Shown: piece by piece, positions 7,823-16,946 of the stretch | Layout: every line of letters starts with the position of its first letter | Position numbering within the stretch: the stretch's first letter is position 1 | Assembly: GCA_019359245.1 (NCBI GenBank) | Contig: JAHHHR010000019.1 | Coordinates: 1 to 64,000, forward strand | Source: Nostoc desertorum CM1-VF14 | GTDB lineage: Bacteria; Cyanobacteriota; Cyanobacteriia; Cyanobacteriales; Nostocaceae | Direction of reading: 5' to 3' | DNA: 64,000 nt | Made by a program: the position numbers and the translations under genes | The notes under the pieces: model-generated | Database searches by the model: none | Seen by the model: the letters and a program-made list of their open reading frames with translations, nothing else | What the model was told of the DNA's origin: nothing

Positions 7823-8362
7823 GTGTCTGAGCAACTACTACCTGGGTATATTATTCGCCGTGGCTCCACTTCGGATCGAGCGCTACTGCTTAAATTTATG
7901 CAGCGAACTTACCGGGATCTCTTTCCCAATGAGGGTTTTTCTCACCTAGAACAAACAGTTAAGCAATACTTCTCTAGCGATACGCCCTTGTGGTGGGTAG
8001 AAGAGGAGGGGGAGCAGGGAACAGGGAGCAGGGAGCAGGGGCAAATTCCTCTCCATGCCCCGTTCCCAATGCCCAATGCCCATCCCCCGATAGCGTGCCT
8101 CTGGGTGGGCAATGCCATAGATCAAGTGCATGGGAACCGTCATGCTCACATCTTTATCCTCTACGTTGTACCAGAACATCGGCGGCTGGGTATTGGTAGA
8201 GCCTTGATGCGATATGTGGAGAATTGGGCTATTGAAAGAGGCGATCGCCAGATTGGACTACAAGTGTTTCAATCAAACAAACCTGCATTAAATCTTTATA
8301 ATCAGTTAGGTTATCAAACCCAATCCCTGTGGATGGTAAAATTCCTGAGTGCAGAAAAATAA
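7823..8362 (+). CDS. GNAT-family N-acetyltransferase with an in-frame repeat insertion
   Basis: A 179-residue GCN5-related acetyltransferase. The acetyl-CoA-binding motif A reads VVPEHRRLGIGRALM (about residues 118-132), and the closing strand GLQVFQSNKPALNLYNQLGYQ is typical. The start is GTG 7823 (MSEQLLPGYIIRRGS). Residues 61-89 (nt 8004-8088) are translated from a repeat, giving EEGEQGTGSREQGQIPLHAP and then FPMPNAH. This interrupts the strand between WWVE and PIACLWVG without breaking the frame. The insert falls in a loop, so the enzyme may still fold. The substrate is unknown. Confidence 0.85.
   Translation: MSEQLLPGYIIRRGSTSDRALLLKFMQRTYRDLFPNEGFSHLEQTVKQYFSSDTPLWWVEEEGEQGTGSREQGQIPLHAPFPMPNAHPPIACLWVGNAIDQVHGNRHAHIFILYVVPEHRRLGIGRALMRYVENWAIERGDRQIGLQVFQSNKPALNLYNQLGYQTQSLWMVKFLSAEK
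8004..8088 (+). repeat. Foldback heptamer-type repeat inserted inside the GNAT gene
   Basis: A purine-rich run (GGGAGCAGGGAACAGGGAGC and onward) is followed by a pyrimidine-rich run (CCCAATGCCCAATGCCC). The same arrangement occurs between genes elsewhere in the window. The insertion keeps the reading frame. Confidence 0.75.
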
Positions 8363-8542
8363 ACTATAGGATAGCAGTAACATACTTTAGCGTCTAAGTT
8401 ATGGCGTTTCTCGTTGAGTTTTATCTCAACAAGGCGGAAGGAAAGTGTATAATGACGCAACTAATAAATACTACCTATAAAGCTTTAACTTATTGGCGCG
8501 GGGGATTATGTGTTGATCCCGAAAAGGGATTGAGATGAAATT

Positions 8543-9301
8543 ATGTATGACGAAGACGATCTAAGCCTACTCGATATTGAGGAGGAGCTAGAAAGCCCCT
8601 TAGATAAAATAGAGCCGCTAACTGATGAATCAGTTGTGGCAAAACCAGATCCAGAAGTGATGCTGGCCCTGTTGGAAAATCCCCAGCCCCAGCAAAGAAT
8701 GTTAGCGGCGCGCGCTTTTTGTGATATAGAAGATGCGCGTGCTACTCCCCATCTGATTCGCCTGTTAACTGATACCTGTCCCTTAGTGCGGGTGAGTGCA
8801 GCCTATGGTCTCGGACGCAATCCCAGTTCAGAAGCAGTGAGTCCATTAATTGCTCAATTAAACAGTGATTGGAATGGCTATGTGCGTAAAGGCGTTGTTT
8901 GGGCTTTAGGAAACTGTCGCGATCGCCGTACTTTACTGCCCCTAGCAGACGCCTTAAAAACTGACATTTCGGCAGTGCGTTTGTGGGCTGCTAGCGCCTT
9001 AGCACAAATGGCAGAAGTAGGTTATGAAGCAGTTATAGGGGCAATACCACCATTAATTGAAGCCTTAGTCAAAGATCCAGTCGCAGCAGTGAGAAGTAAC
9101 AGTGCTTGGGCAATTGGTCAACTGTGCCGCGAACTGCCTTCTAATGTAGTTTATGCCACAGCGGTTGATGCTCTAATTCAAGCCTTTGCTGAAGATGAAG
9201 ATTTAGGAGTCCGGGCAGACGCTAAAGCCTCACTGTTAGGAGTGGGTGATCCGCGTGGTTTGCAGCTGATTGAAACCCTAGAACAAGAAGGGTGGTTTTG
9301 A
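8543..9301 (+). CDS. HEAT-repeat (PBS-lyase type) protein
   Basis: A 252-residue protein made mostly of HEAT-like helical repeats, visible as ARAFCDIEDARATPHLIRLL, VSAAYGLGRNPSSEAVSPLI, GVVWALGNCRDRRTLLPLAD, WAASALAQMAEVGYEAVIGA, NSAWAIGQLCRELPSN and DAKASLLGVGDPRGLQLIET. The repeat type is that of phycobilin lyase E/F-like and related cyanobacterial scaffold proteins. The first 45 residues are acidic and probably disordered. Such proteins bind other proteins or phycobiliproteins, but nothing here shows the partner, and no phycobilisome genes are adjacent. A small hairpin (ATCCC-GAAAA-GGGAT) lies just upstream, around 8516-8530. Confidence 0.85.
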   Translation: MYDEDDLSLLDIEEELESPLDKIEPLTDESVVAKPDPEVMLALLENPQPQQRMLAARAFCDIEDARATPHLIRLLTDTCPLVRVSAAYGLGRNPSSEAVSPLIAQLNSDWNGYVRKGVVWALGNCRDRRTLLPLADALKTDISAVRLWAASALAQMAEVGYEAVIGAIPPLIEALVKDPVAAVRSNSAWAIGQLCRELPSNVVYATAVDALIQAFAEDEDLGVRADAKASLLGVGDPRGLQLIETLEQEGWF

Positions 9302-9350
9302 GTTGGGCATTAATCACTTGATTCTCAACTCCTAACTAACTCCGCACTCA

Positions 9351-9761
9351 CTAACCTTCAGCGACGGGTTTGACCAAATTTAAATCATAGGGACGTTCTG
9401 TATCATCTTCGCCCAAATATTCACCATTTTGAATTTCTAGAATAACTAGGGGAATATGTCCAGGATTTTCTACTTTATGTAGTGTTGCTGCGGGGACATA
9501 AGTTGATTCGTTTCGATTCAGCAATATTTCTTCTTCTCCACATGTCACCTTCGCGACACCGGAAACTACAACCCAATGTTCATTGCGGTGATAATGAATT
9601 TGTGGTTTAATCCCGTGCCTGGGCTTGATTTCAACACGGCTAATTCTATAGTTTTCTCCCTCCTCAATTACCTCCACCTCACCCCAGTATCGTGTGCCTG
9701 AATGTGGAGGCAATTCGTTGATATTTGACTGAGTATTATTTTCATTGGGAGTCATAATCAA
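9351..9761 (-). CDS. Cupin protein, mannose-6-phosphate isomerase type II-like
   Basis: A 136-residue single-cupin protein. Cupin motif 1 reads PQIHYHRNEHWVVVSGVAKV (His, His, Glu, His metal ligands in the usual GX5HXH pattern, slightly modified). Motif 2 reads STYVPAATLHKVENPGHIPL. This matches the C-terminal cupin of bifunctional mannose-1-phosphate guanylyltransferase / phosphomannose isomerase, but without the nucleotidyltransferase part. It may act in GDP-mannose supply or simply be a stand-alone cupin of unknown substrate. The first ATG (MIMTPNEN) is used. A second Met at residue 3 is equally possible. Confidence 0.8.
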   Translation of the reverse strand: MIMTPNENNTQSNINELPPHSGTRYWGEVEVIEEGENYRISRVEIKPRHGIKPQIHYHRNEHWVVVSGVAKVTCGEEEILLNRNESTYVPAATLHKVENPGHIPLVILEIQNGEYLGEDDTERPYDLNLVKPVAEG

Positions 9762-9870
9762 TTTCTCAACCAGATGAGTATTAGTATTTTTCTGTAATTT
9801 ACCGTAAACGGGATAAAGCTGGATAGGCAGATGTAGTCACAACTGCTCTAAATTTGCTCTAGGGAATCAT

Positions 9871-11214
9871 TCATCCCCCCGTATACTGAATCCGGTAAAT
9901 CCGATTATTAGCTTCTTCTGTTAGTAGTAGACTACCATCTGGCAGCACGAGTAAACCTACAGGTCGTCCCCAAGTGGTTAGTACAGAAGGATTTAGCAAA
10001 AATCCTGTGAGAAAATCTTCATAATAGCCAAGCGATCGCCCTTTTGCATTGAAGGGAACAAATACAATTTTATAACCAGTACCGCGATCGCGATTCCAAG
10101 AACCACGAAAAGCAGTAAAAGCACCGTTCCGGTATTTTTCTGGAAACGTTTTACCATCATAAAACTGCAAACCCAATGCTGCTGAGTGCGCTTGGAACAG
10201 CACATCTGGCGTTTGGGTACGGGCTACTAAGTCGGGGCGTTTACTTTTGCCTTCCGTCTTTTGCCGCGGATCGAGGTTATTTGGTGTTAGGTAAGCATAG
10301 GGCCAACCGTAAAATGCCCCTTTTTTAACGCGTGTCAGATAGTCTGGAACCAAGTCATCACCGATTCCATCGCGTTCGTTAATAGTAGCGTAAAGCTCCT
10401 TAGTTACAGGATGAAAGTCCAAACCAACAGGATTACGCAAGCCGGAAGCGAAAGTTTGCTGCTGGGAACCATCTAAATTCATCACCTGTACTGAAGCCCG
10501 TGGTAGGGGTTCTTCATCCACATTTGTTCCTGAACCAACTGAAACATATAATTTATTACCATCGGGCGAGACAACGACATTGCGTGTCCAATGGTTGTTA
10601 TAACCTTGAGAAGGTAAGTCGGCAATTTTTTTTCCCTTACCTGTAATTTTATTTTGACCTTTTGTATAGGGAAAACGCACCACAGCATCTGTGTTTCCTA
10701 GAAAAAAGGAATTATCTGCAAAAGTCATACCAAAGGGCCTATTAAGTCCGTTGTCCCTACTAGCAAAGGTTTCTTGAACGTCGGCTACGCCGTCACTATT
10801 GCTGTCACGTAACAGACGAATGCGGTTTTGCCCGGTTTCAGTCACCAGGACATCACCACTGGGGGTTAAAGCTAGCCAGCGTGGAGCATCTAAACCTTCT
10901 GCAAATACGTTAACTCTAAAGCCTGCTGGTACACGCAGCACTGGATTTTTCGGGATGGGCACAACTTCAGGCCGCTTAGAGGCGCTTTCTGTTGCGAAGG
11001 GTGCTGGTAAATTTTTCAGATTGATGCGGATGGGCTTAGGTGAAAGTGCTTCAGTTCGGACAATATTTTTTGGCTGTGTGGAATTCTGTGCCAGTTGGGC
11101 AGAAGGTACGGATATTTGTGGTGTGAAATTATCTGAAGAAGCGCGAGTCTTGTTACAGGCTGTTGTCAAGGTTAGTAAAAAGACTGGCAGCAAGAAACGC
11201 GCAGAAACTTTCAT
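9871..11214 (-). CDS. Sorbosone dehydrogenase-like PQQ-type lipoprotein
   Basis: A 447-residue secreted beta-propeller of the glucose/sorbosone dehydrogenase family. The N terminus MKVSARFLLPVFLLTLTTAC has a lipobox ending in Cys 20, so a lipoprotein is predicted. Family blocks include GFRVNVFAEGLDAPRWLALTP, VTETGQNRIRLLRDSNSDGV, NRPFGMTFADN, NHWTRNVVVSPDG, LYVSVGSGTNVDEEP, SGLRNPVGLDFHP and GRPVGLLVLPDGSLLLTEE near the C terminus. Members oxidise aldoses or sorbosone using PQQ. Whether this one holds PQQ is not shown by sequence. The linker after the lipobox (about 20-90) is low-complexity. Confidence 0.87.
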   Translation of the reverse strand: MKVSARFLLPVFLLTLTTACNKTRASSDNFTPQISVPSAQLAQNSTQPKNIVRTEALSPKPIRINLKNLPAPFATESASKRPEVVPIPKNPVLRVPAGFRVNVFAEGLDAPRWLALTPSGDVLVTETGQNRIRLLRDSNSDGVADVQETFASRDNGLNRPFGMTFADNSFFLGNTDAVVRFPYTKGQNKITGKGKKIADLPSQGYNNHWTRNVVVSPDGNKLYVSVGSGTNVDEEPLPRASVQVMNLDGSQQQTFASGLRNPVGLDFHPVTKELYATINERDGIGDDLVPDYLTRVKKGAFYGWPYAYLTPNNLDPRQKTEGKSKRPDLVARTQTPDVLFQAHSAALGLQFYDGKTFPEKYRNGAFTAFRGSWNRDRGTGYKIVFVPFNAKGRSLGYYEDFLTGFLLNPSVLTTWGRPVGLLVLPDGSLLLTEEANNRIYRIQYTGG

Positions 11215-11385
11215 GGGGATAGATATTATGACACAATTTTTTTACCTTAGACTTGAGCTTTAATCAATGTCACCCGTCTAAAGTCCTATTTTTCTTAGTT
11301 AGTCAATACTATTAATTTACTGAGAAAATAGTTACTCCCCTATTCTCAATGCTCAATCCCCAATATTCATACATATAAGCATTTA

Positions 11386-12579
11386 TTAGCTAACTAAAAA
11401 ATTTTCAAATTCTGCTGCTGGCAATGGACGACTAAATAAAAAACCTTGCATAGAATTACAGTTGTGTTGGCGCAAAAAAGCCAGTTCTGATTCCGTCTCT
11501 ACACCTTCAGCTATTACATCTAGATTGAGATTGTGAGCCATTTGAATTAATGCTTGAGTAATAGCTGATTTTTGTGAATCGTTAGCAACATTATGAATAA
11601 AATAACGGTCAATTTTTAATGTGTTAATTGGTAAATTTTTCAGATAAATTAAAGAAGAGTAGCCTGTACCAAAATCATCAATTGCAATATTTATACCCAA
11701 AGATTGCAATTTGCTCATAGTAGTGATTGCACTATTTACGTCTTGCATAATCATGCTTTCAGTTAATTCTAGCTCTAAGTCATCTGGTTCTAAGTTATTC
11801 ATAGCTATAAAATTAACTATATTATGAATAAAATCTGGTTGATTAAATTCAATTACTGACAAATTAACAGCAACAGTCAAAGAATAAATTCCGGCATCAC
11901 GCCAGCCTTTTATCTGTTTACATACATTTTTTAATACCCATTTACCAATTGGAACAATTAAACCCGTAGACTCTGCTAACGAAATAAATTCTGTTGGATA
12001 GATCAGCCCTAATTCAGGGCTTTGCCAGCGCAATAAACTTTCAGCAGCTACTATTTTCCCAGAAGCAATATCAATGATTGGTTGATAATAAATTTCAAAT
12101 TCTTGAAAATTATTTTGTTTAATAGCCCGGTGCAAGCTAATTTCTAATAGCTGCATCTTAGGAGACAAGTTTTTAGTGACTCTTGGAGGAGATAAATGCC
12201 TTTTTAAAGTAGCATACTTTTCCAATCTGTTTATAATGGCACTTAATAACTCAGCACGAGTGAAAGGCTTAGTTATATAATCATCAGCACCCATATTCAT
12301 ACCTTGGCGAAAGTCAGATTTGGCAGATTTTGCAGTCAGAAAAATGAAGGGAATTGTTGCAGTTGTTGGATCTTGCCGTAATATTGTTAATACGCCATAA
12401 CCGTCAAGTTGTGGCATCATCATATCGCAAAGAATTAAATCGGGAACTTCGGATATAGCCAAATTTACCCCAATTCTGCCATTAGCCGCACCAATAGTTT
12501 CAAAATCTTCAGCTTCTAACAAATCCAAAATATTTTCACGGACGGCTTCTTCATCTTCTATTATTAAAATTTTGGTCAT
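11386..12579 (-). CDS. Response regulator with REC and EAL (c-di-GMP phosphodiesterase) domains
   Basis: A 397-residue REC-EAL protein. The receiver domain (1-120) has the acidic pair E8/D9, phospho-acceptor D52 (LILCDMMMPQLDG) and K104 (ITKPF). The EAL domain (about 150-395) shows ESLLRW at 180-185, N239 (AVNLS), ELTES (274 region), DDFGTGYSSL at 301-310, K322 (LKID) and VIAEGVET at 355-362. The signature triplet is ESL rather than EAL, while the glutamates, the DD pair and the lysine needed for metal binding and catalysis are present. It is therefore probably an active phosphodiesterase. A decayed sensor kinase remnant lies directly upstream and may once have been its partner. Confidence 0.9.
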   Translation of the reverse strand: MTKILIIEDEEAVRENILDLLEAEDFETIGAANGRIGVNLAISEVPDLILCDMMMPQLDGYGVLTILRQDPTTATIPFIFLTAKSAKSDFRQGMNMGADDYITKPFTRAELLSAIINRLEKYATLKRHLSPPRVTKNLSPKMQLLEISLHRAIKQNNFQEFEIYYQPIIDIASGKIVAAESLLRWQSPELGLIYPTEFISLAESTGLIVPIGKWVLKNVCKQIKGWRDAGIYSLTVAVNLSVIEFNQPDFIHNIVNFIAMNNLEPDDLELELTESMIMQDVNSAITTMSKLQSLGINIAIDDFGTGYSSLIYLKNLPINTLKIDRYFIHNVANDSQKSAITQALIQMAHNLNLDVIAEGVETESELAFLRQHNCNSMQGFLFSRPLPAAEFENFLVS

Positions 12580-12725
12580 AATTTATCTCAATTTATGTTT
12601 TATTTTTATGGGAAAATACCGATAATTTTTATATATAACTTCTATATATTTGTGGTAAATACTCCACTTTAGTAGCTATATATAGTTTTTTAAAATTCCC
12701 ATTTCTAATCCAATGCCTAGTATAT

Positions 12726-13465
12726 TCACAAAATTAATGGCGCGGCGCGATAAAATGATTCCAATAACGGATGGAGTTCGCTAGCCCAAAAGCTATAGGC
12801 TTCCAGCATTTCCCGCGCTTGATAGCGCATGATAGCCGCAATATTTTTCCTAATAAATGTACTGCTATATGTAGAACTCTTGCAGCTGTAAATTACTGCT
12901 GGGCTGAAGGAGAGTAAATATTGCAGATACTGTTGTTTGACAAGTAACGCCCACCATATTATTTCCCAATATGGGCACTCAACTACATCTTGTGGCTGTA
13001 ATTCTCCAAGGTGGAATGCTTTTTGGTTAACTTCTAACACGATACCCTCTGTTATCAGCAACCCGATAAACTGGCAGGAACCGTTGAAGATGGGGCTAAA
13101 TCGTCTTTCACTCTCACGAAATGATACTTTTGCCTGTAAACAGGAGGTACTATCCACAGAAACTCCAATGAGGTGAGTAGGTTTGCCTTGTCGTATCTTT
13201 AAGTACTATAGCGCGTACCAGTAACCATTTGTACTTAAGTAGTTGTCCCTCAAGGAGAATTTGATGTTCTACCTTAAAGGAACCAATATTTAGTGTCACC
13301 TCTAATTTTTTCTATTTCTTTTGCCAATGGTTGACAAATACTTTCAGAGGGGATGCAAGCGACAATGTAACCTTGGTTATCTGCAATTGGCAGTAGATCG
13401 GACAGGTGAAACATCAGGAATACTACTGAGGCTTTAGTCAAAAATTTTGACACATTTAATGTCAT
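12726..13465 (-). pseudogene. Decayed CBS/PAS sensor histidine kinase remnant
   Basis: Reading leftward on the - strand, 13465-13274 encodes a CBS-domain-like stretch (DLLPIADNQGYIVACIPSES). Next, in shifted frames, comes a PAC-like piece (GQLLKYKWLLVRAIVLKDTT, then PTHLIGVSVD). From 13157 follows RESERRF-PIFNGSCQFIGLLITEG-VLEVNQKAFHLGELQPQDV, a PAS domain, and then PAVIYSCKSS and FIRKNIAAIMRYQAREMLEA, the start of another PAS. At least two frameshifts and several losses break it, and no kinase core remains. Nostocales carry many multi-CBS/PAS hybrid kinases of this pattern. It lies upstream of the REC-EAL gene in the same orientation. Confidence 0.75.
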
Positions 13466-14056
13466 AGCTAGGGTATGTATAACTTCAAAATATTGGCTGT
13501 TTTTAAGCTAGTTTCTGAAGCTATAAGCATTACAATATCATGCTTGGCAAAGCACTCCACATCTACGAAGATGAAAAAACCAAGATATTTTTGTCCTATG
13601 CTGGCATCAGTACGTAGGCGTAGCGCTGTCGTAGACATCGCATATAATAGTGATGTTTCTGACACAAGCATTGGCAGCAAAAAATCAATTATCGACTCTA
13701 AGCTTTGTAGCCTTAGAAGCTGAGATAACGCTTGCGTAGATTTTTACGATAGCTATTATTAAAAAATAGTTATCTAAAGCTTTTTACTTCAGATTTTCCA
13801 ATATTTTGACGCAAAACAAGTAATAATATTTAGGTTAGAAACACTGCAAAAGGTGTGTTAAGAATTACAAACTAGCTTATATCTAGCTAGTTGGAAATTA
13901 AATATTACCCAATAATCGATTAGTTTTTCTCCCCCCAATACGGTTTGACAAAGAGAAAGTTATCTATTGAGTTGAGCAATTATTGAGCAGGGGAATAAAA
14001 AATTATTGCTCAATAAGACAAGACTCTTTTGCCTCCCCTGCTCTCTTGCCTCTTCA
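13466..14056. other. Gene-free stretch
   Basis: Mostly AT-rich sequence without a convincing coding frame. It holds one copy of the dispersed GTCGTAGACATCGC repeat at 13613-13641. Towards 13990-14050 there is a pyrimidine-rich run next to the end of the glycoside hydrolase gene. Confidence 0.5.
13613..13641. repeat. Dispersed 28-29 bp repeat, copy 1
   Basis: Starts CGTAGGCGTAGCGCTG and ends GTCGTAGACATCGC. Near-identical copies occur at 34170-34198 and 34670-34698. The family is interspersed between genes, and its mobility is unproven. Confidence 0.7.
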
Positions 14057-16849
14057 CTAAGGACGCAATTGCAACCGCCGTTCACCGTAACGTAATAGCC
14101 TTTCTATAGTTACAAGCCGATTTTCCCAAACTTTGACTTGATAAGAATTTGACTTAAGCTCTTGGCTCATCAATGCCCGAAATTGAGTCTGGAAACGGCT
14201 TAGAGAGGCTTTAGCCATTAGTAGCTTGCTGGAAGAAGGGGAAGCCCCAAGCTGATTTAAAGCACTACGTAAAACTTCTGCCTGGTTATTAAAATCTGAT
14301 ATTGTCTTATTTGGTTTTTGTAATTGCTCATTTTGGAAAACAAATTTCCATTCTCGTTGCAGCGCGGTGTAACGAATCGCAGCAGTTTGAAAAGGCTGGC
14401 GGTGAGGAATAGGTTCAGTTGTAGTGGATGTTGTGGCTTTAACTCTACCTTGGGTGTTAATAAAGAGTTTTTGTAGCTCGTTGTTAAAGTTCTCTGCGGC
14501 AAAGAGGGCATAACCACTAACTGGCAAGTCCCTTACTAACTGGAGTTGATCGAATGTCCCAATTGTTGGTAAAGAAAGTAAGCGGATTCCTGGTAGTAAC
14601 AAGGTAGATCCCAATTGTTTAGAAGCGATCCAGGGTTGGGCCAGTCGTTGGAAGCGAGAAGTATCTAGAGCATAAGTCATGGGAACAATTAAATCTACAT
14701 CCCCCCGTCTTGCCCAAGTTTCCCAGTTTTGTTGAATTTTCTGAATCCGCTCTAATTCCGGCAAAGGAAATACTGCAACCGACAAAATCAAATTCGGCTG
14801 TTTTTGTCTCAACTGCCGTGATAATTGGGCGACAAAGCTATCAACTTGCTCGGTGCGAAATGTCGTCCACTTTTGCCACAAGTCTGGTTGGCTAGGGGAA
14901 ATATTCACTGGATCTACACCAGTAAGTTGCTGAAATTGCGCCCTTGCAGCTTTGCCATAGCCGTAGCTTCGGCCTGCTGATGGGTCTTGAAAGGGGTAGC
15001 GAATATAGTCTAGCTGTAGACCATCCACGTCATAGCGAGTAACAATTTCTTCGTACAGCTTGAGCAAGTACTGCCGCACTTCGGGGTTAGCTGGGTCGAA
15101 GAATGGCTTAGTCTGACCAACGGGAATCATGTTGCCCAAGTTATCATAGTTTGCCCAATCGGGATGAGCCGCCAGTACTGGCCCTGGAAAATTACTATTA
15201 ACGTTGATAATCTCATTGTGGCGTTGGTTCCCAGCAGCAAAAGTCCAAACCCACGCGTGTAATTCCATGTCTCGCTCATGGGCTAATTTCACCGCATCTG
15301 CCAGTGGATCCCACCCACGAATTAATGGGTTTTGCGCTTTTGCCACTTGGCTTGGATAAATGGTATAGCCAGCGTTAACAGTTTCAAAGAAAATGGTATT
15401 AATTCCAGCTTGGACTAGGCGATCAAAAATTTTGGATAGTCCCGCCTTGTTACCAGCACGAACAATCGTCCCTCGGTCTAACCAAACTGCTCGGATTTCT
15501 GGTTGAGCGAGTCTTTGATCAACAGGAAACTGCTGCCACAAAATCGTCTTTGCTACTAACCACTGCTGACGAGCCAAAGCGTAGTTTTTTTGAGCAATCA
15601 ATTGGGGCAAGTTTCTGGCAATTCCTCTTGCTTGTACTAAGGCTTGGTCTTTACTCATACCTAGCGCTCCCAGTTTAGTTGAAGCCAATTGTGTGGGTTG
15701 CTCTTTGACAGACTGGGAGGCGTAGGTGTCTAAATTCCTAGAGAATTGCTTTTCCTCAGATATTCCAACGCTTTCGTTAACCGCATCGACTGATGCCGCT
15801 AAATGAGCGCTTTCTACTCGACCAATCAGATTTTCTAGCTCTTGCTGGAGAGCGATCGCTTGATTGTTGTCAATCGGCTTATTGGAGTTGGGTGCAACAT
15901 CCAGACCCACTGCTTGTTCTAATTGGTCAATAGCCTCTTGGGAACTTGGGGGTTTGGCTGTAGGAAGCGGTTTAGCTATGGGAGCAGTAGCAGTTTTAGG
16001 AGGAGGGGATGAGGGAGATGAACTGCCCCTCTGCTCCCCTGCCCTCTGTCCCCTTGACGCAGCCGCCACCGTTGTAGAACAGTTTGGGGAACCTCCTGCT
16101 ACTTTTTTCATGCGATTCGATGGTGCTGGCGCTGTCAAGTAGTAATTGATAGCAGCTTTTAACCAGGCATTATCTAATCCGGCGGCTGTTGCTGTATCTG
16201 TTCCCCAGCGCCAGCCTAAAAAGGTGGAACGCTCAGTTGTTACTACTGCGGCAGGATTATCTTTAGAATTCCAAACAGCAGGAGATTCAGTGCCCATCTC
16301 ATTAGGAATCACAACGCCGCCGCGTACTTTGCCAAAAAGTTCTGTTTGATTAGCCCATTCTGAGATTTTGGTTTTTGTAGGTTTGATTTGTTCTGTTTCA
16401 CTAAGGCTGAATGCCCAATAACCTCCCAAGAGCGATCGCAATAACTGACGCACTCCTGGCGATGACAGACTACCTACAGGCCCACTGGCAATCAAACGTC
16501 CTCCGTTACTCATCCATTCTTCGAGAGCGATCGCTTGGGTTGGCGTTAATGTCTCGACGTTTGGCAAAAATAATACCCGGCGATCGCCCCAATCTGCCAC
16601 ACTTTTTACATCATTTAAGTTAATTACACAATATTTTGCCCCTATTGCCTGTAAGCGATCGCTGATCCCTACCCATTGATTTGCATTTTCTTGGCTATGC
16701 ACTACGCTCAATACAGGTTCTTCAGTTGCCGCCGTTACTGGCAAAATACTAAAACTATTTAAAATTAAGAAGTTAAAACTTAAAATGAAGAATCCGGCTT
16801 TTTTGATTTGTGAATTTACCTTTTTATGAGATTTTTCGTGATTCTTCAC
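14057..16849 (-). CDS. Secreted GHL10-type glycoside hydrolase-like protein (DUF187)
   Basis: A 930-residue protein with an N-terminal hydrophobic signal (about residues 18-41, ending VTAATEEP). The catalytic-like GHL10 barrel runs from about 450 to 790. It opens with EIRAVWLDRGTIVRAGNKAG and continues with INTIFFETVNAGYTIYPS, LHAWVWTFAAGNQRHN, VDGLQLDYIRYPFQDP and DVDLIVPMTYALDTSRF. Related proteins are thought to act on envelope glycans, but few are characterised. The first 220 residues form a separate domain with a glutamine-amidotransferase-like look (VLFLPNVETLTPTQAIALEE). A repeat insertion at nt 15999-16055 gives SRGQRAGEQRGSSSPSSPPP (about residues 265-284) in the linker. The C terminus is helical. 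Confidence 0.85.
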   Translation of the reverse strand: MKNHEKSHKKVNSQIKKAGFFILSFNFLILNSFSILPVTAATEEPVLSVVHSQENANQWVGISDRLQAIGAKYCVINLNDVKSVADWGDRRVLFLPNVETLTPTQAIALEEWMSNGGRLIASGPVGSLSSPGVRQLLRSLLGGYWAFSLSETEQIKPTKTKISEWANQTELFGKVRGGVVIPNEMGTESPAVWNSKDNPAAVVTTERSTFLGWRWGTDTATAAGLDNAWLKAAINYYLTAPAPSNRMKKVAGGSPNCSTTVAAASRGQRAGEQRGSSSPSSPPPKTATAPIAKPLPTAKPPSSQEAIDQLEQAVGLDVAPNSNKPIDNNQAIALQQELENLIGRVESAHLAASVDAVNESVGISEEKQFSRNLDTYASQSVKEQPTQLASTKLGALGMSKDQALVQARGIARNLPQLIAQKNYALARQQWLVAKTILWQQFPVDQRLAQPEIRAVWLDRGTIVRAGNKAGLSKIFDRLVQAGINTIFFETVNAGYTIYPSQVAKAQNPLIRGWDPLADAVKLAHERDMELHAWVWTFAAGNQRHNEIINVNSNFPGPVLAAHPDWANYDNLGNMIPVGQTKPFFDPANPEVRQYLLKLYEEIVTRYDVDGLQLDYIRYPFQDPSAGRSYGYGKAARAQFQQLTGVDPVNISPSQPDLWQKWTTFRTEQVDSFVAQLSRQLRQKQPNLILSVAVFPLPELERIQKIQQNWETWARRGDVDLIVPMTYALDTSRFQRLAQPWIASKQLGSTLLLPGIRLLSLPTIGTFDQLQLVRDLPVSGYALFAAENFNNELQKLFINTQGRVKATTSTTTEPIPHRQPFQTAAIRYTALQREWKFVFQNEQLQKPNKTISDFNNQAEVLRSALNQLGASPSSSKLLMAKASLSRFQTQFRALMSQELKSNSYQVKVWENRLVTIERLLRYGERRLQLRP
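15999..16055. repeat. Foldback repeat inserted in the GHL10 gene linker
   Basis: On the + strand a purine-rich run (GGAGGAGGGGATGAGGGAG) is followed by a pyrimidine-rich run (CCCCTCTGCTCCCCTGCCC). It has the same design as the insert at 8004-8088, and the host reading frame is kept. Confidence 0.65.
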
Positions 16850-16946
16850 TACTGACTCCCCAGTGGATTATTTATTAATCATTACTTCTCATTTATCATC
16901 CAGACTAACAATAAATTACCTCAGGAAAAAGACTGATCTTTCATCA

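Noticed and set aside
7990..8199. Alternative frames over the GNAT gene insert
   Set aside because: They only translate the purine- and pyrimidine-rich repeat; the GNAT frame carries the conserved motifs.
13468..13723. Overlapping short frames on both strands
   Set aside because: They cover a dispersed repeat, show no family resemblance and lack ribosome-binding sites.
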